Below, one piece after another: positions 45,310-54,624 of a DNA stretch of 64,000 nt. Under the pieces are notes generated by a model. The model was not told the origin of the DNA. It saw nothing but the letters and a program-made list of their open reading frames with translations, and ran no database searches. Location of the stretch: assembly GCA_963677345.2 (NCBI GenBank), contig CAXXLC010000016.1, positions 1 to 64,000 of the forward strand, written 5' to 3'. A program made the translations under genes and the position numbers. Source of the DNA: Saccharicrinis sp963677345 (GTDB lineage: Bacteria; Bacteroidota; Bacteroidia; Bacteroidales; Marinilabiliaceae). Within the stretch, counting starts at the first letter, position 1. The number at the start of each line of letters is the position of its first letter.

Positions 45310-45981
45310 ATGGCAAAATATTCAAAACTAGAAGTATTTCAAGCTATGAAAGAAACAGGCGTTGTTCCTGTATTTTTCGATAAAGACATTGAAGTTTGTA
45401 AAGCGGTTCTAAAATCATGTTATGATGGCGGTATCCGCGTTTTTGAGTTTGTAAACAGAGGTGACTTTGCTCACGAAGTATTTGGTGAGTTAAATAAATA
45501 TGCACTGAAAAATCTTCCTGGAATGATTTTAGGTGCAGGGTCTATTGTTGAAGAAGCAACTACAGCTTTATATATTCAATTAGGTGCAAATTTCATTGTT
45601 TCTCCGTTATTGAACGAAAACATGGCTAAAATTTGTAACCGCAGAAAAGTAATGTGGTCTCCAGGATGTGGTACAATTTCTGAAATCAACAAAGCTCAGG
45701 AATTAGGCTCTGATCTGGTAAAATGTTTCCCTGCTTCTGAAGTAGGAGGACCATCATTCGTAAAAGCTGTTAAAGCTCCGATGCCATGGACAGATATTAT
45801 GCCAACAGGAGGTGTTGATACTTCTAAAGAAAATCTTGAAAAATGGTTTGCTGCAGGAGTAACCTGTGTTGGTATGGGTTCTAAATTATTCCCAAAAGAA
45901 GTGATGGCCAACAAAGATTGGAACGCATTAACACAAGTAGTTAAAGAATTAATGGCTAACATTGAGGCTGCCAGAAAATAA
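45310..45981 (+). CDS. eda: KDPG/KHG aldolase (2-dehydro-3-deoxy-phosphogluconate aldolase)
   Basis: A 223-aa class I aldolase with the KDPG aldolase order: VPVFFDKDIEVCKAVLKSCYDGGIRVFEFVNRG (catalytic Glu region), ILGAGSIVEEATTAL, FIVSPLLNENMAKICNR, WSPGCGTISEI. The Schiff-base Lys is in DLVKCFPASEVGGPSFVKAV, and IMPTGGVDTSKENLEKWFAAG closes the motif set. It cleaves KDPG to pyruvate and glyceraldehyde-3-phosphate, the last step of the pathway encoded here. Clean codon use suggests strong expression. Confidence 0.93.
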   Translation: MAKYSKLEVFQAMKETGVVPVFFDKDIEVCKAVLKSCYDGGIRVFEFVNRGDFAHEVFGELNKYALKNLPGMILGAGSIVEEATTALYIQLGANFIVSPLLNENMAKICNRRKVMWSPGCGTISEINKAQELGSDLVKCFPASEVGGPSFVKAVKAPMPWTDIMPTGGVDTSKENLEKWFAAGVTCVGMGSKLFPKEVMANKDWNALTQVVKELMANIEAARK

Positions 45982-46070
45982 TTTCGATCATATTTAAATA
46001 CAAAGTATAATGACATATATGCTATTTGATTAAATTGTTGTTATACTTTGTATACTTTAATTTAAATGAT

Positions 46071-46913
46071 ATGACTCCCTTAAATCTAACAAATAAAGTT
46101 GCAGTAATCACCGGAGGTGGAGGTGTATTGTGTTCTACAATGGCAAAAAGTCTTGCCTCTCAAGGTATAAAAACAGCAATTTTAGATCTAAATCCTGACG
46201 CTGCTCAAAAGGTAGCCTCTGAAATAAAAGAAATCTACAAAACTGAGTCTATAGGCATTTCTGCAAATGTTTTAGATAAAAACTCATTAAGTTCTGCAAA
46301 ATTAATCATCAACGAAAAACTGGGATCAATTGACTATCTAATCAATGGAGCTGGTGGAAATGCAGCTAATGCAACTACAAAAGCAGAATTTATAACGGAA
46401 GAATTTTTAAACAATTTAGAAGATACTTTTTTGGGATTGGAAATGGAAGGTTTTGATAAAGTGTTTGCTTTAAATTTTCAAGGAACTTTACTTCCAACGA
46501 TGGTATTTGCTAAAGATATGATAGAAAAAAAAGCTGGCTCTATCATCAATGTATCTTCAATGAATTCATACACCCCGTTGACAAAAATACCAGCATATTC
46601 AGCAGCAAAAGCGGCTATCAATAACTTCACACAATGGTTGGCTGTTCATTTCGCAAAAACAGGAATCAGAGTAAACGCAATTGCACCGGGCTTCCTTCTT
46701 ACTAACCAGAATCGATTCTTACTTATTGATGAAAAAACCGGAGAATCTACCCCTCGTGGTGAAAAAATCATTAGGAATACTCCTATGGAAAGATATGGAA
46801 AACCCGAAGAATTAACCGGTACTATACTTTATCTATTATCCGACTGGGCTAATTTTGTAACAGGTGTGGTTATTCCTGTTGATGGCGGTTTTAGCGCATA
46901 TTCAGGAGTTTAA
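46071..46913 (+). CDS. SDR-family oxidoreductase, probable fructuronate reductase (mannonate oxidoreductase)
   Basis: About 280 aa from MTPLNLTNKVAVITGGGGVLC; the frame upstream to 46026 codes for unlikely hydrophobic residues. Classical SDR features: cofactor loop TGGGGVLCS, DYLINGAGGNAAN, INVSSMNSYTPLTKIPAYSAAKAAI with the Ser-Tyr-Lys set, and IRVNAIAPGFLLTNQN. The C-terminus is TGVVIPVDGGFSAYSGV. The place directly before mannonate dehydratase makes reduction of D-fructuronate to D-mannonate the best guess, done by an SDR instead of the UxuB family. A 2-keto-3-deoxyuronate reductase of the alginate pathway is an alternative. Confidence 0.8.
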   Translation: MTPLNLTNKVAVITGGGGVLCSTMAKSLASQGIKTAILDLNPDAAQKVASEIKEIYKTESIGISANVLDKNSLSSAKLIINEKLGSIDYLINGAGGNAANATTKAEFITEEFLNNLEDTFLGLEMEGFDKVFALNFQGTLLPTMVFAKDMIEKKAGSIINVSSMNSYTPLTKIPAYSAAKAAINNFTQWLAVHFAKTGIRVNAIAPGFLLTNQNRFLLIDEKTGESTPRGEKIIRNTPMERYGKPEELTGTILYLLSDWANFVTGVVIPVDGGFSAYSGV

Positions 46914-47044
46914 AACCTCGGTTCAGGAATAGAAAATAAAATTATAGTGTATATTAGTCAGGTTTTTTACATAAAGATTTATTTATAGTAAAAATATAAA
47001 TTACTAATTCGCATAATTAAAATGCTCTTAAAAAGTATATTACA

Positions 47045-48232
47045 ATGGCTATAGAACAAACATGGCGCTGGTACGGCACGAATGACCGCATCACCCTAGA
47101 TGACATCAAACAAACAGGTGCAACAGGTATTGTAACTGCACTTCACCACATTCCTAATGGTGAAGTTTGGACCAAAAAAGATATCCTGGATCGCAAAAAT
47201 ATGATTGAAGAGTATGGACTTTCCTGGTCTGTTGTTGAAAGTGTCCCCGTTCATGAAGATATTAAAAAGCAAACAGGCGAGTGGAAATTATATACCAAAA
47301 ACTACCAGGAGTCTATCAAGAATTTAGGAGAATGTGGAATTCAAACTGTTTGTTACAATTTTATGCCGGTGCTCGACTGGTCTCGTACAAATCTATATCA
47401 CAAAGCAAAAGAAGGTTCTTTTGCATTAATATATCAACAAAAAGTATTTGCTGCCTTTGACATATACATCTTAAAAAGGCCAAATGCCGAAAATGATTAT
47501 ACTGAAAAAATCAAAAAAGAGGCAAAAGAATATTTTGAGTCTTTAGATGAAACAGGAAAAGAAGTATTAACCAATACTGTTATAAAAGGATTGCCTGGAG
47601 CAGAAGAAAGTTACACCCTGGAACAGTTTCAATCAGTATTGGATTCATATAAAAACATTGACGATCAGATATTAAAAAAGCATCTTCTGGATTTTTTAAA
47701 TGCCATAATTCCTGTTGCAGAGCAATATGGAGTCAGAATGGCCATTCATCCGGATGATCCACCATGGGGCTTACTAGGTCTTCCTCGTGTAGTAAGCACC
47801 TTAAAAGATGCAAAAGACATCATCACCACTGTTGATTCTATATCCAATGGAGTTACGCTTTGCACAGGCTCCTGGGGAGCAGGACATTTTAACGATCTTT
47901 CTGTTATGGCAAAAGAATTAGCTCCCCGAATTAATTTTGCTCACCTAAGAAATGTTAGTCGTGATACCGATCACAACTTTAGTGAAGATATGTTATTTGA
48001 TGGTGATGTTGATATCTATTCCGTATTAAAAACCATTGTATTAGAAGAAGAAAGACGCAAAAAAGAAGGAAGAAATGATTTTTCAATCCCTGTTCGTCCC
48101 GATCATGGACATCAGATGTTAGGAGATATTGGCCACGAAAACAATCCGGGTTATTCTTTATATGGAAGAATGAAAGGATTAGCTGAAATCAGAGGATTAG
48201 AATTAGGAATCAGGAGAAGTATACACATTTAA
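47045..48232 (+). CDS. uxuA: D-mannonate dehydratase
   Basis: A 395-aa UxuA. N-terminus MAIEQTWRWYGTNDRITLDDIKQTGATGIV, then TALHHIPNGEVW, LSWSVVESVPVHEDIKKQTG, CYNFMPVLDWSRT, and the metal-binding parts MAIHPDDPPWGLLGLPRVV, SNGVTLCTGSWGAG, FAHLRNVSRD and PVRPDHGHQMLGDIG. It removes water from mannonate to give 2-keto-3-deoxygluconate, the substrate of the kinase at 43952. It follows the SDR gene by 131 bp and precedes the transporter by 25 bp. Length and motifs are standard. Confidence 0.95.
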   Translation: MAIEQTWRWYGTNDRITLDDIKQTGATGIVTALHHIPNGEVWTKKDILDRKNMIEEYGLSWSVVESVPVHEDIKKQTGEWKLYTKNYQESIKNLGECGIQTVCYNFMPVLDWSRTNLYHKAKEGSFALIYQQKVFAAFDIYILKRPNAENDYTEKIKKEAKEYFESLDETGKEVLTNTVIKGLPGAEESYTLEQFQSVLDSYKNIDDQILKKHLLDFLNAIIPVAEQYGVRMAIHPDDPPWGLLGLPRVVSTLKDAKDIITTVDSISNGVTLCTGSWGAGHFNDLSVMAKELAPRINFAHLRNVSRDTDHNFSEDMLFDGDVDIYSVLKTIVLEEERRKKEGRNDFSIPVRPDHGHQMLGDIGHENNPGYSLYGRMKGLAEIRGLELGIRRSIHI

Positions 48233-48257
48233 TAAATAAATCTAAAAATAAAAGTTA

Positions 48258-49709
48258 ATGTCTGCTAATCAAATTAAAGAAAACATGACGAAATACAGAT
48301 GGGCAATCTGTTCGTTACTATTTTTTGCCACGACGATCAACTATATGGATCGTCAGGTATTATCACTCACGTGGAAAGATTTTATTGCACCTGAGTTTCA
48401 CTGGTCAAACGGTGATTACGGAAACATTACAGCATGGTTCTCTGTTTTTTATGCTATCGGACTTTTAGTAGCCGGTAAATTTATAGACTGGATGGGAACC
48501 AAAAAAGGATTTTTATGGGCTATTGGTGTTTGGTCTGTAGGTGCTGTATTACATGCATTTTGTGGCATTGCAACCTCTGGAATTGTTGCAGGCGAATGGT
48601 TCGTTGGTTTTCATGGGGCAAAAGAAGCAATCAATACTATTGAAAATATATCAAGAGTAATGAATGTGAGTGTGGTTCTGTTTATTTTTGCTCGTTTTGT
48701 TTTAGCTATTGGTGAAGCAGGTAACTTCCCTGCTGCTATTAAAACAACAGCTGAATACTTCCCTAAAAAGGACAGAGCTTATGCAACAAGTATTTTTAAT
48801 GCCGGTGCTACAGTAGGTGCATTAGGTGCTCCATTAACAATTCCTTTAATTGCATCTCATTTTGGATGGGAAATGTCTTTTATCATTATTGGTGCTCTTG
48901 GTTTCATATGGATGGGCTTTTGGAATTTCATGTACAAAAAACCAAGCGATCATCCAAAAGTTAACAAAGCAGAATTGGAGTATATCAATCAAGATATAGA
49001 TAACAATGATTCAGCTGCTCTCGAAGCTGATTCTGTTCAAATACCGTTTTTGAAATTATTTAATTACAAACAAACCTGGTCATTTGTTGTCGGTAAATTT
49101 ATGACAGACGGTGTATGGTGGTTCTTTTTATTTTGGACTCCAGCATACATAAGTGATGTATATCAATTACCTTCTGACAATATCATGTCACAAATATTAT
49201 TATTTGTTTTATATGCAATTACACTATTATCTATTATTGGAGGGTACCTTCCTACTTATTTTGTAGATAAAAAAGGAATGGATCCATATGCCGGAAGAAT
49301 GAAGTCGATGCTTATTTTTGCCTTTTTCCCATTATTAGCCTTGTTTGCTCAACCATTAGGTCATTTAACATATTGGTTTCCTATTATCATCATAGGTATA
49401 GCTGGTGCAGCTCACCAGGCATGGTCGGCCAATATCTTTTCAACGGTAGGTGATATGTTTCCAAAATCGGCTATTGCAACCATTACAGGAATAGGTGGTA
49501 TGGCAGGAGGATTAGGATCATTCTGTATCAACAAAGGTTCTGGTGTTTTATTTGATTTTGCAGATAAAACCGATATGAAATTCATGGGATTTGAAGGAAT
49601 TGAAGCCGGGTATTTTATTATATTCTCTATTTGCGCAGTAGCATATTTAATTGGATGGACAATTATGAAAATTCTTGTTCCCCACTACAAACCCGTTTTA
49701 CATAAATAA
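48258..49709 (+). CDS. MFS transporter, hexuronate type (ExuT-like)
   Basis: A 483-aa protein with about 12 membrane helices. The first is at 14-35 (RWAICSLLFFATTINYMDRQVLSL), and the MFS loop has GTKKGFLWAIGVWSVGAVLHAF. The conserved FARFVLAIGEAGNFPAAIKTTAEYFPKKDRAYATSIFNAGATVGA is typical of the anion:cation symporter group including ExuT and GudP. A central insertion of about 35 residues after helix 3 (GIATSGIVAGEWFVGFHGAKEAI) is longer than in E. coli ExuT. The context predicts glucuronate or galacturonate uptake across the inner membrane. Confidence 0.88.
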   Translation: MSANQIKENMTKYRWAICSLLFFATTINYMDRQVLSLTWKDFIAPEFHWSNGDYGNITAWFSVFYAIGLLVAGKFIDWMGTKKGFLWAIGVWSVGAVLHAFCGIATSGIVAGEWFVGFHGAKEAINTIENISRVMNVSVVLFIFARFVLAIGEAGNFPAAIKTTAEYFPKKDRAYATSIFNAGATVGALGAPLTIPLIASHFGWEMSFIIIGALGFIWMGFWNFMYKKPSDHPKVNKAELEYINQDIDNNDSAALEADSVQIPFLKLFNYKQTWSFVVGKFMTDGVWWFFLFWTPAYISDVYQLPSDNIMSQILLFVLYAITLLSIIGGYLPTYFVDKKGMDPYAGRMKSMLIFAFFPLLALFAQPLGHLTYWFPIIIIGIAGAAHQAWSANIFSTVGDMFPKSAIATITGIGGMAGGLGSFCINKGSGVLFDFADKTDMKFMGFEGIEAGYFIIFSICAVAYLIGWTIMKILVPHYKPVLHK

Positions 49710-49719
49710 CATAATATTT

Positions 49720-49756
49720 TATAGCCTGATTTAATCACAGATCAGGCTATATCTTT
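49720..49756 (+). terminator. Hairpin between transporter and regulator genes
   Basis: TATAGCCTGAT (49720-49730) and ATCAGGCTATA (49741-49751) pair perfectly, followed by TCTTTT. It would end the catabolic transcript before the regulator gene. Confidence 0.75.
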
Positions 49757-49764
49757 TAATAGCT

Positions 49765-50817
49765 ATGCCCGTAAAAACTGTAAGAATAAAAGATATTGCA
49801 CAAAAAGCAGGTGTTTCAATAGGAACTGTTGACAGAGTTTTACACAACAGAGGTGAGGTAAAAGCAGAAACAAAAGAAAAAGTTTTAGCTATTGCTAAAA
49901 AACTTAATTATCAACCCAATATTGCTGCTCGTGCTCTAAAGTCTCCTACATCATATAAAATTGCCGTTTTATTGCCATTAAGTACCGGCAATAACCTTTT
50001 TTGGGAAGAACATCCCAAGGGCATTGAACTTGGCAAAGAATCCACTACACCATTCATATCAAATGTAAAATACTTCAACTATGAGATGCATAATGCTGAG
50101 GATTTTTTACAAAAAGCTGCCGAACTAATTGATTGGAATCCTGATGGAGTTATTATAGCACCTATCTTAAAAAACGAAACAATAGAACTTTGTTATAAAC
50201 TTGATGATTTATCAATTCCATACACTTATATTGACACTAACATTGAAGAAACACACGCATTGACCTTTATTGGTGAAAACGCAAGAAAAGGCGGACGCGT
50301 TGCTGCAAGTATAATGGATGTTGGTGTTGAAGAAGACAAGGACATACTAATTGTAAATATAGCTAAGGATATTGATAATTTAATACACTTAAACTTACGT
50401 AACCAGGGTTTCATGAGTTATTTTATGGATCCGGGTAAAAGAAACAAAGGTTTAAAAATAACTGTTGAAGTACCTAGTGGCGACAAGAAAGGAATATACG
50501 ATACCCTTGACCGGGTATTTAACAACAATCTTAACATTGGTGGTATAATGGTTTCCAGTGCCCGCACTTTTGTAATAGCTGAGTATTTAAAAGAGCGTAA
50601 ACTTGACCACCTTTTTCTTGTAGGATATGAAGTCTATCAAAAAAACAGCGAGTATCTAAAAGAAGGGATTATTAATTTCTTAATCAGTCAAAGACCTGTT
50701 GATCAAGCAGAAAAAAACTTTAAACGACTCTTCAACTATCTTGCACATAATGTCAAGCCCGCAAAAATAGAGTACCAACCTATTGATATTATTAACATTG
50801 AAAATCTGGTATGTTAA
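49765..50817 (+). CDS. LacI-family transcriptional regulator
   Basis: A 350-aa protein with the LacI helix-turn-helix at residues 6-50 (RIKDIAQKAGVSIGTVDRVLHNRGEV, then the hinge helix PNIAARALKS). A periplasmic-binding-protein-like sensor domain follows (about 65-345; IAVLLPLSTGNNLFWEEHPKGI, DGVIIAPILKNE, IPYTYIDTNIEET, GGIMVSSARTFVIAEYL). It presumably responds to a uronate intermediate and controls the cluster upstream. Palindromes centred on CGTTAACG before the kinase gene are candidate sites. It may be read through from the transporter or have its own promoter in the 55-bp gap. Confidence 0.9.
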   Translation: MPVKTVRIKDIAQKAGVSIGTVDRVLHNRGEVKAETKEKVLAIAKKLNYQPNIAARALKSPTSYKIAVLLPLSTGNNLFWEEHPKGIELGKESTTPFISNVKYFNYEMHNAEDFLQKAAELIDWNPDGVIIAPILKNETIELCYKLDDLSIPYTYIDTNIEETHALTFIGENARKGGRVAASIMDVGVEEDKDILIVNIAKDIDNLIHLNLRNQGFMSYFMDPGKRNKGLKITVEVPSGDKKGIYDTLDRVFNNNLNIGGIMVSSARTFVIAEYLKERKLDHLFLVGYEVYQKNSEYLKEGIINFLISQRPVDQAEKNFKRLFNYLAHNVKPAKIEYQPIDIINIENLVC

Positions 50818-50840
50818 TATTTCACATTAAGCACCAAACT

Positions 50841-53318
50841 TTACAATTTAATTTCGAATAAAACACGAATGCCAAAATCAGGAACACCCAGAATAGATTT
50901 TGGTCTGACTCTCCAGATTCCTTCCACGCGAAAAAATCTTAATACATTTTCAAGACCTGCACCAACTTCAAGATATGCTCCATTGGCACTACCTGCTCCT
51001 TCAGGCATTTCGATACCGCCCAATTGTTTATCATTTAAACTACCAATCATAGCTTTGGCTGAAACAACTTCACGTAAACCTAATCTCTTTAATAACGGAA
51101 GCCTGTTAAAGAAAAATCCATTCATATGATAATCCAGATAGGTATGAATATATTGATCATGAATAAATTCAAGATAATTAATCAGGTTAAAATCATACCT
51201 GTAATAACCATAGGTTTCATTTCCTCTAGGTATTTCAAGCATTGTATAAGGTAGTATTCCGAATATCTTCCCGGCTTCAAAAGCATAATTAAATATCGTT
51301 TGACCAAAGTATTTTTTAGCTTTTACCGTAGCATGAACTTTACCATACCAAGTATTAATATTATTATAATCAACTTTCCCTATATTAGCCGAAAAATTGA
51401 TGATTGGATAATCAGAAGAAACATAAAACCTCATAAAACCATCATCTATAACCGATTCCTTCCATGACAACCTCAAATTTACACCTGCCTCAAAAGCCTG
51501 TATATAATCTACTTCATTACCATCCATTATAAAAGGATAAAATTCAGGAGAGTGCTGTTTTTTATAATCTAAATTAAAGCGTGTACTCAATCCGGTACGC
51601 CATTCATTTTCATACTCAAAATGAACTCCTTGCTGACGATACAATTCATCAAAAGTATCACGCGACAGAATACTTGAAACAAGATTTGTTTCGGAAGGGC
51701 TGAGCATATTTTCATACAAGTATAAAATCTTACGATTCTCACCCATCCTTATATACCTATCATCATATTCTAATTTAACTACTTTTCTTTTTACGTTATT
51801 AAACCTATACCCTACACCTCCCCTACCCGTTATCATTTGAGTATTTGTACCATATCCTACCCCCCCATAAAACATAAGGTTTTCACTAATTTCAGAACTG
51901 GTTCTTCCTCCAAAGTAAAATCTATATCCTTCAATTTCATTAGACTGGACAAAATCTGTATAAGGACCAAGTTCAAACTTTCCAACATCCAGATAACCAT
52001 TCAGTCCCATCTCAACCAACTCATTAGCCATTTTAACAGTTTTAATCTGGTTAACACTATCTATAATAGCATACTTGTTAAGATCTTCTTCCGAAAGCTG
52101 TTTATGACGATACTGATCCCAATAATCTTCAGATCTTTTACGATAGTTTAAATCCTTAATTGATTCATAACTTATATTTTTTACCGATAATTCCACTTCA
52201 TCCGAAGGATTAATCTTTACTTTATCATACGAAGAGCTCTCACTAAATATCAGTTCCAGTCGTTGCTTTGAAGAATCTCCTGATATTGGCAAATAATCAA
52301 ACTCAGCACTTAATTGATTACTCTTAAAGAATATAACAGAATCATTCACTAGTTGATATTCACTTTTAACCTTCATATTTTTAATGAAGTTTAATTGATT
52401 TCCTCCTGATAGGTTAGCTTCTATTTCATGAAGGGCAAAACGTTTATTGTCAATAATCATATAACCCTGAAAAACATTCTCCCCTTTTCTTCTGGGATAA
52501 AATAGAACTTTATAGTTTTTAGTATCCTCTACCATAGTGCTATCAACCAGGTAATACCTATAATAAAACCAACCATTATTTGCTAAAGGACTTACAAAAT
52601 TTTGCTCATAATATTCAATGTAGTTCTGATAAAAATTATGACTTACGTTTAAACCACTTGTATAACCACTAAATTCATAACTATTGAGAACCCCTAATCC
52701 AGATGTCTTGTCTGCTAATACTGTGGATTTCTCTCTTAATGGTTGGCGTTGAAATTCATTATATACCAATTGTTCTGAAAAATACACAGGCAAATAGAAC
52801 GTACCATCTTCAGACTTTTGAAATAAATTCTTATGATCCTTAAAGACATTAGATTTCATTAAAGATCGTTCAACATTATTTAATACATAATCCCATTTAG
52901 AATACTTTTCATATGAGTAGCGTCCATATTTTTCAGGATTATTATTATCTTTTTGCTTTACTGCATTCTTCAAGAGCCATCTGATTCTTTCATCATCAGG
53001 TTTAACTTTAACTTCATTGAGCGATACAATTTCCGGTTCTAAATCCACGGTAACAGGTTTCTTTTCACCTTTAAACCCAAGTGTCTTTTTATAATATCCT
53101 ATAGCAGAAAAAACAACAGAATCACCATCTGTTACTAATTTAAAATAACCTGTTGTATCAGAAATAGTACCCCTTGTTGTTCCTTTAATATATACATTAG
53201 TAAAAGGAATAGGTTCTCCGCTTTTAGCGTCTTTTATTGTACCGGTTAATGTTTTGTCCTGACCAAAAACTATATTAAAAATAGCAAATAAGAAAATCAG
53301 AATATATAATCTTAACAT
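50841..53318 (-). CDS. DUF5686 outer-membrane protein with carboxypeptidase-regulatory-like domain
   Basis: An 825-aa protein. Signal peptide ends VFGQ. The regulatory-like (CarboxypepD_reg) domain is at about 22-95 (LTGTIKDAKSGEPIPFTNVYIKGTTRGTISDTTGYFKL). A long DUF5686 region with outer-membrane beta-barrel character fills the rest and ends in FGIRVLFEIKL, with a terminal aromatic/hydrophobic strand. The family is common in Bacteroidota and located in the outer membrane; its function is not established. It is convergent with the LacI gene and separated from the next gene by 467 bp. Normal length. Confidence 0.88.
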   Translation of the reverse strand: MLRLYILIFLFAIFNIVFGQDKTLTGTIKDAKSGEPIPFTNVYIKGTTRGTISDTTGYFKLVTDGDSVVFSAIGYYKKTLGFKGEKKPVTVDLEPEIVSLNEVKVKPDDERIRWLLKNAVKQKDNNNPEKYGRYSYEKYSKWDYVLNNVERSLMKSNVFKDHKNLFQKSEDGTFYLPVYFSEQLVYNEFQRQPLREKSTVLADKTSGLGVLNSYEFSGYTSGLNVSHNFYQNYIEYYEQNFVSPLANNGWFYYRYYLVDSTMVEDTKNYKVLFYPRRKGENVFQGYMIIDNKRFALHEIEANLSGGNQLNFIKNMKVKSEYQLVNDSVIFFKSNQLSAEFDYLPISGDSSKQRLELIFSESSSYDKVKINPSDEVELSVKNISYESIKDLNYRKRSEDYWDQYRHKQLSEEDLNKYAIIDSVNQIKTVKMANELVEMGLNGYLDVGKFELGPYTDFVQSNEIEGYRFYFGGRTSSEISENLMFYGGVGYGTNTQMITGRGGVGYRFNNVKRKVVKLEYDDRYIRMGENRKILYLYENMLSPSETNLVSSILSRDTFDELYRQQGVHFEYENEWRTGLSTRFNLDYKKQHSPEFYPFIMDGNEVDYIQAFEAGVNLRLSWKESVIDDGFMRFYVSSDYPIINFSANIGKVDYNNINTWYGKVHATVKAKKYFGQTIFNYAFEAGKIFGILPYTMLEIPRGNETYGYYRYDFNLINYLEFIHDQYIHTYLDYHMNGFFFNRLPLLKRLGLREVVSAKAMIGSLNDKQLGGIEMPEGAGSANGAYLEVGAGLENVLRFFRVEGIWRVRPKSILGVPDFGIRVLFEIKL

Positions 53319-53785
53319 ATTATATTTTTATACCCACAGTAAACGTATTGTTATGCACAACAATACATCCTAATTAATATTGAATAATCATACCCTAATC
53401 TTCCAATCATTCACATCAACATATATTAAGACAAAATAAATACAAATAACACTTAATAAATTACATTTTTTGGTGAATAATATATATTTAAAGTTAAAGT
53501 GTATTATTTTGAGATCTACTAATTTTATTTGCAAAACAATAACTTTTGTTATATCTAAGTAATTATCTGCTTTAGTTAAATTTTGAAAACTAAATAAAAG
53601 TAGCCATTAAATTAATATTCAAAGTCTAGTTTCACTTATATTTACTCAGTTTCAGAAGGACTAAACTCATTTATAAGCAATTGACTTTTTAACGAATAAA
53701 TACGTAGTTACCAATTTAATTTTTCTATAGAACATTTCATTCTATCAACCGTAACTGGTGAACTAACAAACAAAACACATTTAGA
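53319..53785. other. AT-rich intergenic region, no gene seen
   Basis: It lies between two divergent genes and should hold both promoters. No convincing -33/-7 pair, repeat or RNA was identified. Confidence 0.4.
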
Positions 53786-54624
53786 ATGAAAGTATTTTTA
53801 CGCAATGTCCTTTTAATAGGGATTACATTTTTAACTACTCCAATATTTTTAAATTCTCAAACCATAGATTTGGGGATATATTCATGGTCAGCTCCTAAAA
53901 GCAAGGGTGCGTTAACAGACAATGAAACAGTTAAAATCGCCATTAAAAATTATGGAACAGAAGCTATATCTTCATTTACGATAGGTTTTTCACAGGATGG
54001 GGGTAATACATATAAAGAGGAGATTGTTAATCAGAACATTGCCAGTAATGAAATATATTTATATACTTTTACAAACAACTATGCAGTAACCGGTACTGAT
54101 GGAGCTACTTATGAAATAACAGGAAAAGTGACTGTTGACGGTGATGAGAACCCGTTAAACAATGAATATACTGAAACTGTTATTAATTATTTAATTGGAG
54201 ATGTAGATGACGAACCATTTTTAATTTCATCTTTCCCTTACACAGCAAGTGGTGAATACGCAATGTATACCAACAACTACGGAACTAATTACAACATTCC
54301 CAATTATATGCAGTCCGAAGATATTGTATTTGCCTTTACCACTCCTGAAACACAAATGTATGTAGATGCTTCTGTTACAGCAGAATATACTGGTTCTATT
54401 TCTCCAAGACCAGGTATTGCATTAACCAGAGAAAAGCCAGGAACGTTTGACCGTTATGATCAGGATAAAGAAACAGGAACAGGAACCGGAAATTGGATTG
54501 CAAGCTTTGAAAACGCCTATTGCTACAATGCTCAAACATATTATCTAGTAGTAGACAAATGGACTGACTATCTGTGCACTTACGATTTAACTGTAAATCT
54601 ATTCCGCCAACATGACTTTAAATA
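53786..54624 (+). pseudogene. T9SS-secreted protein, 5' part, interrupted by an IS5-type element
   Basis: Signal peptide (MKVFLRNVLLIGITFLTTPIF...NSQ), then a CARDB-like Ig domain (IDLGIYSWSAPKSKGALTDNETVKIAIKNYG...). A second beta domain contains FDRYDQDKETGTGTGNW and AQTYYLVVDKWTDYLCTYDLTV. The frame ends as HDFK-stop where the insertion sequence begins. Removing the element and one copy of its TAAATA duplication gives HDFKYFNFES and continues into the 3' part at 56116. The whole protein would be about 455 aa with a C-terminal sorting domain. Function is unknown; it is probably a secreted or surface protein. Confidence 0.85.
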
